Positions 15,154 through 22,134 are shown, numbered from the stretch's first letter. The stretch: 22,203 bases of DNA from an uncultured Lachnospiraceae bacterium (GCA_910579615.1 CAJTUA010000035.1:1-22203), one strand, 5' to 3'. Notes: generated by a model from the letters alone, not told the origin. Numbers and translations: made by a program.

Positions 15154-16347
15154 CTAAGCAGAGGCATTCTCTTCGCCGTTATAATTTCCCCGGCGCAGCA
15201 AGAATATCCCCACAATCAGCAAAGCCGGAAATACCGCGGCCGCAAAAAGCCCGTCGTGCATATCGCCCGTGTGGTCTGCCACAAAGCCCGCAAGCGTTGG
15301 TCCTGCGGAACAGCCAACATCCCCCGCAAGCGCCAGAATCGCAAACATTGCCGTACCGCCCTGCGGGTAATATTTGAGCGCAAGGCTAAAGGTTCCCGGC
15401 CACATAATACCGACGGAAAGCCCTGTAAACGCACAGCCAACCAGCGCCACCACCGGATGGGGCGCAAACACCGCAACCATGTAGCTGATGACGCAGAGCA
15501 CCGCGCTGAAGAATATCGTGCGCTGCAGGTTCATTTTCGAACCGCGGATACCATAAACCGTCCGCGCCGTCCCCATCAGCACCGCAAACGCGCAAGGTCC
15601 TAACAAATCGCCGAAGGTCTTTGATACCTTAAGCCCCTCCTCCGCAAACAGCGATGCCCACTGCGACATGGCAAGCTCCGAGGCACCCGCGCAGACCATA
15701 AGCAGCAAAAACAGCCAGAAAATCTTCACGAGGAACAGCTTTTTCAGCGGCACGGATTCCCCGTCCTCATTCAGCGTGCGTATCGGCACATTGGCGAACA
15801 TAAAAATATTAAACGCTGGCACTACCGCCCAAAGAAAGGGCAAATACCGCCAGTTTCCCACGCCGATAACCGTAAAGTACAGCGTGGACAGCAGCACAAC
15901 CGCAACCTGCCCCCAACAGTAAAACGAATGCAGCAGGCTCATCGCCGATTCCTTCTCGTCACCCGGCAGCGCCTCCACAATCGGCGAAATGATAACCTCC
16001 GTCAGCCCGCCGCCAACCGCGTAAACCACAACGCAGAGCGCAACACCCGCGAATGAGTCAAGCAAAAACGGCAGTGTGCCAAGCCCAACCAGCCCCAACA
16101 CAATCATGATATGTGCAAGCAGCGTTGCCCTGCGGTAGCCAATCCGGTCAATATATTTCGCCGAGAGCAAATCCACCACAATCTGCACGCAAAAATTCAT
16201 CGTGATAAGCAGGCTGATTTTATCTAACGACAGCCCGAGGTCACGTTGGAAGGACACAAACAAAAGCGGTGCCAGGTTATTCACAATTGCCTGCGAAACA
16301 TAGCCGATATACGCCGCATATTTTGTATGTCTGTAAGTAAACTTCAT
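15154..16347 (-). CDS. MFS transporter, 12 TM
   Basis: A 397-aa major facilitator permease with about twelve hydrophobic helices split into two halves by a charged loop near residue 190-205. The MFS loop 2-3 motif appears as AKYIDRIGYRRATLL (about 63-77). Overall it resembles the sugar/FucP-like or unknown-substrate MFS group of Firmicutes; substrate and direction are not readable. GGAGA about nine bases upstream supports the ATG. It sits 43 bp behind the SprA-like gene and 45 bp ahead of the SDR, with no terminator between, so the three probably form one operon. Confidence 0.9.
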   Translation of the reverse strand: MKFTYRHTKYAAYIGYVSQAIVNNLAPLLFVSFQRDLGLSLDKISLLITMNFCVQIVVDLLSAKYIDRIGYRRATLLAHIMIVLGLVGLGTLPFLLDSFAGVALCVVVYAVGGGLTEVIISPIVEALPGDEKESAMSLLHSFYCWGQVAVVLLSTLYFTVIGVGNWRYLPFLWAVVPAFNIFMFANVPIRTLNEDGESVPLKKLFLVKIFWLFLLLMVCAGASELAMSQWASLFAEEGLKVSKTFGDLLGPCAFAVLMGTARTVYGIRGSKMNLQRTIFFSAVLCVISYMVAVFAPHPVVALVGCAFTGLSVGIMWPGTFSLALKYYPQGGTAMFAILALAGDVGCSAGPTLAGFVADHTGDMHDGLFAAAVFPALLIVGIFLLRRGNYNGEENASA

Positions 16348-16390
16348 TGTTTATTTTCTCCAAAACATTCCAGAATGTCCCACCCTGTTT

Positions 16391-17113
16391 TTATGCCGCA
16401 TAATCGATGTTTTTTCCGCGCAGCTTTATCGCTTCCTGCGCTTCTTTTGCCTTCTGGTAAGGATTTTCCTCCTTGGAATAGCGGATGGTTGTGCTTGTTG
16501 TTCCACCCGAAACATAGGTGCGCCCACACTCCGGGCAAATTGCCGTGTGAATCATAACGGAAGCATTGACAACCTTGCCGCCGTTTTCCGCCGCCTCCTT
16601 ATAAGCGTTTGACACATGCTCGCCCTCATGTGCGCGAACCGCTGCCCCCGCCGCTTCCGGGGAAATATGCGCCGCCGCCTTGAAGGAAACATTTTCGTCC
16701 GAACCGTCTTGATATTTGCGCTCTTTGCAGGTCTGGCATTCCTCCGGTGAGGATTTGCGCCCGATTTTCTTTTGCGCATCCGGGTCAGCGGAGTCTTCCG
16801 GGGAAAGCGCCTCCTCCGCTTTGCTGCCTGGCGGGAGCGGCATACCGGTAGCGCTAAGTGCAATTTCCGGCACCGGGGGAACCCCCACGGTCAATGGGGT
16901 TCTTGGCAGCATATTACCTGTGCCCTCCAGTGTGGTCCTGCCTTCTACACGCTCCGCACTTCCTGCCGCAGCGCCTTCCTGCACATTTCCGGCAGCATCC
17001 TTTGCCATGGTGCCACCTGTACCTGCAGCCTTTGCCGCACCACCCGCCGCACTGCCCACATAATACGGGTCCATATACATATTATATCCATTTGAAATTC
17101 CTGTAATCGCCAT
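16391..17113 (-). CDS. SprA-like putative zinc metalloprotease
   Basis: A 240-aa protein in two parts. Residues 1-115 are low complexity, rich in A, G, P and E, and probably disordered. Residues about 120-235 form a conserved-looking domain with a CQTC pair (126/129), KYQDGSDENVSFK, ISPEAAGAAVRAHEGEH (HExxH at 162-166), a second Cys pair CPEC (193/196), and YVSGGTTSTT. This matches what I know of the SprA-related or putative metalloprotease families, where HExxH is thought to bind zinc; no activity is established for this member. The two CxxC pairs could bind a second metal. No signal peptide or TM is visible. AGGAGG six bases upstream is an ideal RBS and a promoter lies at 17232-17260. Confidence 0.8.
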   Translation of the reverse strand: MAITGISNGYNMYMDPYYVGSAAGGAAKAAGTGGTMAKDAAGNVQEGAAAGSAERVEGRTTLEGTGNMLPRTPLTVGVPPVPEIALSATGMPLPPGSKAEEALSPEDSADPDAQKKIGRKSSPEECQTCKERKYQDGSDENVSFKAAAHISPEAAGAAVRAHEGEHVSNAYKEAAENGGKVVNASVMIHTAICPECGRTYVSGGTTSTTIRYSKEENPYQKAKEAQEAIKLRGKNIDYAA

Positions 17114-17231
17114 AAGAATCCTCCTTTCGCATCAGCAATTGCCCCAAATGACAAATTTTCCCTTTACAATCCCGTCCTTACCATACAAACACGTCCTGCC
17201 GGAAGATTGTAACACAAATTCGCTTTATCCC

Positions 17232-17260
17232 ATCATAGCATATTTTGGAATCTACGTCAA
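17232..17260 (-). promoter_or_regulatory. sigma-A promoter of the SprA-like/MFS/SDR operon
   Basis: On the minus strand TTGACG (17255-17260) is followed after 17 bp by TATGAT (17232-17237). The start point near 17225 leaves a leader of about 112 nt. Confidence 0.7.
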
Positions 17261-17353
17261 ATAATCAAAATACGGATTATGGATGAATTTTGCTATGAAT
17301 TTCTGTATTTCAACCTGATTTCAAACTTTAGCACCAAAATTTTCATTTTCCCC

Positions 17354-17382
17354 TTGCACTTTATCCAAAACTATCTTACAAT
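17354..17382 (+). promoter_or_regulatory. sigma-A promoter of yitT
   Basis: TTGCAC (17354-17359), 17-bp spacer, TACAAT (17377-17382). Transcription should begin near 17389, at the edge of the inverted repeat at 17388-17420. Confidence 0.65.
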
Positions 17383-17387
17383 GTATC

Positions 17388-17420
17388 CTGCTTCATGGTT
17401 ATAACCAATCCATCAAGCAG
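17388..17420 (+). promoter_or_regulatory. overlapping inverted repeats at the yitT start point
   Basis: CTGCTTCATGG (17388-17398) pairs with CCATCAAGCAG (17410-17420), 10 of 11 positions, around an 11-nt loop. A second, perfect palindrome TGGTTATAACCA (17396-17407) overlaps its inner part. It may be an operator, a 5'-stabilising hairpin or both. Confidence 0.45.
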
Positions 17421-17474
17421 GAAGGGAAAGTGGATTTTGGAGCAATTTATTTATGGAAAGAAAGGTATATTTTC

Positions 17475-18353
17475 ATGAAAAACACACTTGGGAAAAACGA
17501 ATTATGGCGTTTTTTGATGGTCGCGGTTGGTACCATTGTCTTCTCCGCCGCCATCAACCTGTTCCTCACCCCGTTAAAACTTTACAACGGTGGTGCGCTC
17601 GGTATCTCCCAGCTCACCCGTACCGTACTGGTTGACCGGCTGCACATAATTAACGCGCCAAACATTGATATTTCGGGTATTGTGTATTTTATCCTCAATG
17701 TCCCGCTGTTTTTGCTCGCATACAAGGGCGTGAGCCGTCTCTTTTTCTTCAAGACCGCAATGTCCGTACTGCTCACAACATTTATTGTAACGGTCATTCC
17801 GGTTCCGGACCCGCTCATTATTGAGGACCCGCTGACCGCCTGCATCATCGGCGGTTTAATGTACGGGGCGGGTGTGGGGCTCTGCCTGTACGCGGGCGGC
17901 TCCGGCGGCGGAATCGATATCCTTGGCATTTATTTCAGCAAACGTTACCGCAATTTCAGTGTCGGCAAAGTCAATATCCTGATTAACGGCGTGATTTACC
18001 TTATCTGTGCGCTTATGTTTGACCTGCAGACCGCAATTTACTGTATCATCTACGCCGCGCTCTCTTCCTTTGCGCTCGACCGCGTGCACTCGCAGAATAT
18101 CATGATTCAGGTGACGATTTTCACCAAGAAAAACGGTGTTGCAGACGCGATTATGAAAGAAATCTACCGTGGCGTGACCGAATGGAAGGGCGATGGCGCC
18201 TACACGCATGAATCAACAAACATCCTGGTTACTGCGGTTTCGAAGTACGAAATCAACCTTGTACGCCGCACAGTGCAGGAGATTGACCCACATGCGTTTA
18301 TTATTTATAATAAAATTATGAATATTGATGGGAATTATCTGAAGAAATTGTGA
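17475..18353 (+). CDS. YitT family membrane protein (DUF161/DUF2179)
   Basis: A 292-aa integral membrane protein of the YitT group, whose function is not established. Five to six helices cover residues about 12-205, including the glycine-rich GGSGGGIDIL (141-150) typical of the family. The C-terminal DUF2179 domain (about 210-285) shows the usual RGVTEWKGDGAYTH and LVTAVSKYEI motifs. The frame is open from GTG 17430, but ATG 17475 puts the first TM at the expected distance from the N-terminus. The RBS for either start is only moderate. The gene is monocistronic between its own promoter and the hairpin at 18379-18416. Confidence 0.9.
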   Translation: MKNTLGKNELWRFLMVAVGTIVFSAAINLFLTPLKLYNGGALGISQLTRTVLVDRLHIINAPNIDISGIVYFILNVPLFLLAYKGVSRLFFFKTAMSVLLTTFIVTVIPVPDPLIIEDPLTACIIGGLMYGAGVGLCLYAGGSGGGIDILGIYFSKRYRNFSVGKVNILINGVIYLICALMFDLQTAIYCIIYAALSSFALDRVHSQNIMIQVTIFTKKNGVADAIMKEIYRGVTEWKGDGAYTHESTNILVTAVSKYEINLVRRTVQEIDPHAFIIYNKIMNIDGNYLKKL

Positions 18354-18378
18354 TTGTGCCGGATTTTATTGAAGGAAG

Positions 18379-18416
18379 GCTGCCGCACGGAAGGGGTGTT
18401 TTTTTCGTGCGGCAGC
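18379..18416 (+). terminator. intrinsic terminator-like hairpin after yitT
   Basis: GCTGCCGCACG (18379-18389) and CGTGCGGCAGC (18406-18416) are perfect 11-bp complements with a 16-nt loop, followed by TGTATTTTT. It probably ends the yitT transcript. It also borders the repeat-like element described next and may belong to it. Confidence 0.75.
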
Positions 18417-18442
18417 TGTATTTTTGGCAGTGGTGCGAGCCG

Positions 18443-18563
18443 GAAAAGCGCATCAGTGCTTTTCTCTCTTTCCCCTATAGATTTTTAAAACATCCTTGTA
18501 ATTGTATGGTTTCACTTGCCTTGGAAAAAAGGGGGGACATATCAAATCGTACAGACAGGGCAA
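18443..18563 (-). repeat. repeat-like intergenic element, 'empty' copy
   Basis: About 120 bp between the yitT terminator and the ABC stop codon. Its parts recur further along in the same orientation and order: 18468-18499 matches 20440-20471 at 29 of 32 positions; TATGGTTTCACT (18505-18516) matches 21333-21344; an A-run with GG and ATATCA follows in both; GACAGGGCAA (18554-18563) matches 21408-21417. A hairpin GAAAAGCGC/GTGCTTTTC lies at 18443-18464. Read on the minus strand it is an uninterrupted frame containing RQVKPYNYKDVLKIYRGKREKH and a stop, in which KDVLKIYRGK equals the C-terminal end of the 20434 protein. It is either a dispersed repeat or the remnant of a duplicated locus. Confidence 0.6.
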
Positions 18564-18576
18564 AATTATATTTTTA

Positions 18577-20196
18577 TCATGCTGCTTCTACAAGTTTCCC
18601 ATCTTTTAAAACAATCACCTGATCATATTTCTCCAATTTTTCTTTCGTCTGCTGATGGGTCACCGTAATAATGGTTTTATCTTTTCTTTTTAAAATATTA
18701 TCTTCCAATTCCTGCGCGATGACCGGGTCAAGATTTGCTGTAAACTCATCCAAAAGCAGCACCTGGCTATTGCGCAACAGGGCACGCGCCAGCCCAATCC
18801 GCTGTTTTTCGCCGCCGGAAAAATTGCTGCCGTTTTCCTGTATCGTGGTTTCAAGCCCCTCCGGCAGCGAAGCAACCAGGTTCTTCAGCCCCGTCCGCTC
18901 AATCACATCGGAAATTTCCTGTTCGGAATAATCATCACAAAACAGGGTAATATTGTTACGGATGGTATCGTTAAACAAAAAAGTATCCTGCTTTACCATC
19001 GTGACAGCTTTTGACATATTCTTTCTGCCGACGTTTTTGATATCTACATCCTGCACGGCAATTTTCCCTGTATAATTCTGATAAAGCCCTGACAACAGAT
19101 TTAGCAGGGAACTCTTCCCTGCACCACTGCTGCCCAGTAACACATAGTGCTTCCCTTTCTCGAAACAATAAGAGCAATCCCACAGCACTTTTTTCTCACC
19201 GTATCCGTATGTAATGCCCTCCAACGTAATATTTCCCTCCGGAAGTGCTTCTCCATCCGTATCCTGCAGCCTTTCCTTCTCCAATATTTTCTCAAACTGT
19301 TCTTTTATCGGCTTTGCAGCATAAAAATCCGCTATCACGGTCGGAATACTGGTAATTGGCGATACGACATTTCCAATCAAATGTCCAAATGCAATAATCA
19401 TCCCCGCCGAAAACAATCCTTTCTGCGAAAAATATGCCGCTGCTGCCATTACAAGCACTGTCGAGAGCAAACCAACAAACTCCCCCACACATGCACATAT
19501 TATCCTGTAATTTTCGCCCTTCCTTTTTGCTGCTTCCACCGCTGCATTTTTCTTTTGGTGCTTACTCACAATAGCACCCACTGTATGGAATAAATGGATA
19601 ATGCCAAACCCGGAAAAATCATCTTTAATCTCCTCCGTATACTCCCCCATTTTCCCACTATATTCTTTCATGCTTTTTTCCAATGGTCTGGTCGTTAACC
19701 TTGTCGTACCAAGCGTGATAAATGCAAGGACTAGCATTATAACAAGCATTATGGGCTGCACCATAATAGTTATCAAGGACGCTACCAAAAAGGATACCAA
19801 CATATCACCAGTTCTTATTACATTACGAAAATATGTATCCTCAATGATTGAAATATTATTACTTAATTCATTGATATATTCTGCACTGCTCCGTGTTTCA
19901 AAATCTGCCATACTCTGAAAATAAATATGTCCAAACAGTTCATTTTTCAAATTTTTCCTCGTCGCTGCAACCACATATGCTTTGATATAGCAATAGCCAC
20001 TCTCCAACAAAACGCAAATAACCACAAAAAGGACAGCATAAAGCAAAGTGGAAAACAGTTTATCCTGCTCTCCGGAAACACAATCGACCAATGCGCTCAG
20101 CACAAAAGAAAATAATGTTCCGAAGATGCCACTTGCCATCATCAAGAAAATCAATAAAGCGATTAATGGTTTATTCTTAGTCATGTACCGAATCAT
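18577..20196 (-). CDS. ABC exporter half-transporter (TM domain fused to ATPase)
   Basis: A 539-aa half-transporter expected to work as a homodimer. The membrane domain (1-300) has about six helices; the nucleotide-binding domain (about 320-539) has Walker A GSSGAGKSS (355-363), Q403, signature FSGGEKQR (459-466, normally LSGGQ), Walker B VLLLDEF (D483, E484) and H514. It lacks the ~150-residue C39 peptidase domain of bacteriocin-processing exporters, so if it exports a peptide the leader must be removed by another protein. GGAGG seven bases upstream supports the start. It has its own promoter at 20284-20312. The substrate cannot be told; its neighbours are unknown proteins and no precursor peptide is recognisable. 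Confidence 0.92.
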   Translation of the reverse strand: MIRYMTKNKPLIALLIFLMMASGIFGTLFSFVLSALVDCVSGEQDKLFSTLLYAVLFVVICVLLESGYCYIKAYVVAATRKNLKNELFGHIYFQSMADFETRSSAEYINELSNNISIIEDTYFRNVIRTGDMLVSFLVASLITIMVQPIMLVIMLVLAFITLGTTRLTTRPLEKSMKEYSGKMGEYTEEIKDDFSGFGIIHLFHTVGAIVSKHQKKNAAVEAAKRKGENYRIICACVGEFVGLLSTVLVMAAAAYFSQKGLFSAGMIIAFGHLIGNVVSPITSIPTVIADFYAAKPIKEQFEKILEKERLQDTDGEALPEGNITLEGITYGYGEKKVLWDCSYCFEKGKHYVLLGSSGAGKSSLLNLLSGLYQNYTGKIAVQDVDIKNVGRKNMSKAVTMVKQDTFLFNDTIRNNITLFCDDYSEQEISDVIERTGLKNLVASLPEGLETTIQENGSNFSGGEKQRIGLARALLRNSQVLLLDEFTANLDPVIAQELEDNILKRKDKTIITVTHQQTKEKLEKYDQVIVLKDGKLVEAA

Positions 20197-20283
20197 ATTT
20201 TATCCTCCATAAATTAAAATGTTAATCCCTCTATGTATTGGCTTTTAAGGTAATGCCATAAGTTATCACCGCCTTTTCTCTTT

Positions 20284-20312
20284 AGTATACCACAGATTCA
20301 TTTTATGTGCAA
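20284..20312 (-). promoter_or_regulatory. sigma-A promoter of the ABC exporter gene
   Basis: On the minus strand TTGCAC (20307-20312), 17-bp spacer, TATACT (20284-20289). A TTGACA slightly upstream (about 20323-20328) could form an overlapping second promoter. The leader is about 80 nt. Confidence 0.65.
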
Positions 20313-20324
20313 GAACTATTTTGT

Positions 20325-20433
20325 CAAATCATTCTTTGCTCCCCTGCTCCGTTCCCCATGCTTTCCTATCCGTATTTTGTTCCCCCCGCGGCGTCCCCGA
20401 ACATATCCTGACAACTTGGCATGGATACCAGTT
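20325..20433 (-). other. GC-rich island in an AT-rich region
   Basis: About 100 bp rich in C-runs on the plus strand, unlike its surroundings. On the minus strand one frame reads as a very basic peptide containing KLSGYVRGRRGGNKIRIGKH. Two tiny ORFs, MFGDAAGGTKYG and MGNGAGEQRMI, follow one another, the stop of the first adjoining the RBS-like GGAAAG of the second. It looks like a fragment of an intergenic repeat rather than a gene. Confidence 0.35.
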
Positions 20434-21186
20434 TTATTGCTTTCCCCGGTAGATTTTTAAAACGTCCTTGTTGCATAACAGTGCAAGGTCACCAATTCGC
20501 AGGTTCTCAAACCGAATCGTCTTGACAAGTTTAAATTCCTTCTTCCGTTCCTCCTTTGGCAATTCATCATCGGCATATGTCAGGAAAATATAAGTCTGAT
20601 ATCTCAAAAGCCTTGAAAACAGTCTGTGGTAGTAAAGATAATTTTGCAACCAAAAATTCCACCGGTCCATATGCTGATACTTTTCTTTGCGGATTTTTTC
20701 TTCTTCATAGCAGAAGGCATACATTAACACTTTATCTTTACGGAGCTCTGCAAGAAGGGCATCCAGCATCAACATCTCTTCCTTCTTTTTTCTTAATTCA
20801 TTTTCTTCTTCCACAGAATTTTTTTGTGAATCCCTCAGTCTGATTTCCATTGACAGCTCAGCGCTTCGAACGCTCATATCCCGTATTTGCTTTACTTTTT
20901 CAGCAAAATCATCCTCCTTTTGCCTTAAAAGCACCAAATCAAAAAAGTCATTTTCTTTTTGGATGGCACGCGGATAATCGGCTGCGGATAATTCATACGG
21001 ATATTTTCCATATTCCGCTAATGTCGAGGCTTCTGAGCCTATGACCTGGTCAAGATAGCATTTTTCATAAGAACAACAAGCTTTCCATCCGCCCAAAAGC
21101 TCCATGGGAACCACATTATATTTCATCCCCTGCAAGTAGGAAACTGCTTTTTCATTTTTCACAATAATAAGGTTGCTCTGGTACAT
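20434..21186 (-). CDS. unknown 250-aa protein with central coiled coil
   Basis: I do not recognise this protein. Residues 1-75 form a mixed domain (YLQGMKYNVVPMELLGGWK). Residues about 76-150 are charged and helical, with LRKKKEEMLMLDALLAEL typical of a coiled coil. Residues 160-200 are rich in aromatic residues (WNFWLQNYLYYHRLF), and the end is a small beta-like segment finishing KDVLKIYRGKQ. No TM, signal or catalytic motif is visible. The ATG at 21186 has GGAG overlapping the TAG stop of a small upstream ORF, suggesting translational coupling. The last 11 codons lie in a 32-bp block repeated at 18468-18499, so the C-terminus may be partly repeat-derived. Its A/T-rich codons differ from the tyrS or mannosidase regions. 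Confidence 0.75.
   Translation of the reverse strand: MYQSNLIIVKNEKAVSYLQGMKYNVVPMELLGGWKACCSYEKCYLDQVIGSEASTLAEYGKYPYELSAADYPRAIQKENDFFDLVLLRQKEDDFAEKVKQIRDMSVRSAELSMEIRLRDSQKNSVEEENELRKKKEEMLMLDALLAELRKDKVLMYAFCYEEEKIRKEKYQHMDRWNFWLQNYLYYHRLFSRLLRYQTYIFLTYADDELPKEERKKEFKLVKTIRFENLRIGDLALLCNKDVLKIYRGKQ
20440..20471. repeat. 32-bp block repeated from 18468-18499
   Basis: 29 of 32 bases match 18468-18499, including TAGATTTTTAAAAC followed by TCCTTGT. The block covers the 3' end of the 250-aa gene. With the block at 21316-21417 it brackets the two-gene segment. Confidence 0.7.
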
Positions 21187-21195
21187 AAAAATCTC

Positions 21196-21306
21196 CTAAT
21201 CAACTAATAAATGTGCACCATATGTCTTGAGGTAAAATATATTTGGATAAACAACGTCATGTTCGTTTGCTATAACAATCAAATCTTCCATCAATTTTGG
21301 TTTCAC
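21196..21306 (-). CDS. small ORF (36 aa or slightly longer) coupled to the 250-aa gene
   Basis: On the minus strand the frame reads VKPKLMEDLIVIANEHDVVY then PNIFYLKTYGAHLLVD and stops at TAG (21196-21198). Composition is protein-like, with an amphipathic helix followed by a beta-rich end. The stop codon is part of TAGGAG, the RBS of the 250-aa gene, a typical coupling arrangement. No good RBS precedes GTG 21306; the frame is open to a TGA at about 21345 and NVVIG just upstream also looks coding. It may therefore be the 3' remnant of a larger gene cut off where the repeat block begins, or start at an unusual codon. Family unknown. Confidence 0.5.
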   Translation of the reverse strand: MKPKLMEDLIVIANEHDVVYPNIFYLKTYGAHLLVD

Positions 21307-21315
21307 CCCAATAAC

Positions 21316-21417
21316 AACGTTCCTTTTTGTAATATGGTTTCACTCACCTGAGAAAAAAAGGTATATCATACCTTGTTGCAGTATGACACAACCTCTTAAA
21401 TTTAGAGGACAGGGCAA
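21316..21417 (-). repeat. left part of the repeat-like element, 'filled' copy
   Basis: Collinear with 18499-18563: AACGTTCC-T-run-TTGT at the boundary, TATGGTTTCACT (21333-21344), an A-run followed by GG and ATATCAT, and GACAGGGCAA (21408-21417). Relative to the empty copy it has about 30 additional bases (roughly 21371-21402) including CCTCT/AGAGG inverted bases. Confidence 0.55.
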
Positions 21418-21445
21418 CAGAATGACATATGTCATTCCACTGCCC
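21412..21445. repeat. long hairpin around an 18-bp perfect palindrome
   Basis: GAATGACATATGTCATTC (21420-21437) is perfectly palindromic, enclosed by GGGCA (21412-21416) and TGCCC (21441-21445) with a symmetrical 3x3 internal loop. No T-tract follows on either strand, so it is more like a protein-binding or cruciform site, or a mobile-element end, than a terminator. Confidence 0.6.
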
Positions 21446-21627
21446 CTCGCTGACCGTACATAAGCAGGGTTGCCTTAGACACCTACGATGAACATGGATT
21501 TTGGTGTTTGCTTCCCCGTTTATGTCCGATTTGGGCGTTTCCTCTTTTTGAACCTATACAACAGTGGTATCCAAAGAAAGGATATACCGTTCTGCATCAA
21601 GGAGCAATTATTAGAATATTTTCTCGG

Positions 21628-22134
21628 TTAATCTAGTACAACATCTTTTATAGTATATAATTCTCTTCCCATTTGGATTGTCAAATCGGATTCCTCTGTT
21701 ATGTCTTTTCTAAACAATTCCTGTAAATTGTTAACTATTATAATATCCTTTGTACTTTCATGGTCTTTCAAAATAAATAATGGAATCCATTTTTCTCCTC
21801 GCAGTTTTGCTTTAAAATTTTGAATCCAGTTGCCTGTATCGTGCGGGATGTAAATGGCAGTGGACTCTAACACACTGCTCATAGATTTTGGAAAAGAATA
21901 GAGCCACGGTTCCTCTTCTAAATCTTCAACAGAGAAGGTGCTAATATATTCTTTTCCGTCAATAGAAAGTTTTCCATAAAACTCTTCCGGTTTAAAAAAA
22001 CTTTTTTTTGCGCTTACCTCAAATTTGACATTCAATGTTGCGATATTCTCTGATTTTGCATACAGATTATTTTGTGATGAAAAAATTCCAACTTCCTCAT
22101 TGCTTAAGGAAATGTTGTTAGTTGTTATATCCAA
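21628..22134 (-). CDS. unknown 168-aa protein, 5' end uncertain
   Basis: I do not recognise it. The protein is acidic and probably mostly beta-structured (for example VGIFSSQNNLYAKSE, FYGKLSIDGKEYISTF, WIPLFILKDHE), with no signal peptide or TM. The only start near the conserved-looking beginning is TTG 22134, with AAGGAT at suitable distance. The frame is open upstream for about ten more codons that also look coding (TTVILDEGYS) before a TAA just ahead of a six-T run, so the gene may begin further upstream and be shifted or truncated there. Low GC, like its neighbours. Confidence 0.55.
   Translation of the reverse strand: MDITTNNISLSNEEVGIFSSQNNLYAKSENIATLNVKFEVSAKKSFFKPEEFYGKLSIDGKEYISTFSVEDLEEEPWLYSFPKSMSSVLESTAIYIPHDTGNWIQNFKAKLRGEKWIPLFILKDHESTKDIIIVNNLQELFRKDITEESDLTIQMGRELYTIKDVVLD

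Larger units (their letters stand above)
17114..17474. other. divergent intergenic region with two promoters
   Basis: About 360 bp between the SprA-like gene and yitT, AT-rich and without a gene. It holds the minus promoter (17232-17260), the plus promoter (17354-17382) and overlapping inverted repeats (17388-17420). The 90 bp between the two promoters shows nothing I can assign. Confidence 0.6.
21187..21627. other. intergenic region with small ORF, repeat block and palindromes
   Basis: About 440 bp between the 250-aa and 168-aa genes. It contains the small ORF at 21196-21306, the repeat block at 21316-21417 and the hairpin at 21412-21445. The stretch 21451-21627 shows only short chance-like ORFs and no clear promoter, although a promoter for the minus-strand genes is expected here. 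Confidence 0.5.

Noticed and set aside
16348..16390. ACATTC/GAATGT palindrome between the SprA-like and MFS genes as a terminator
   Set aside because: Two-base loop and no T-run; more likely chance, so the genes are treated as one operon.
21488..21631. 47-aa plus-strand frame (MNMDFGVCFP start)
   Set aside because: No RBS, converges into the stop of the 168-aa gene, and other frames over the same DNA look equally plausible.
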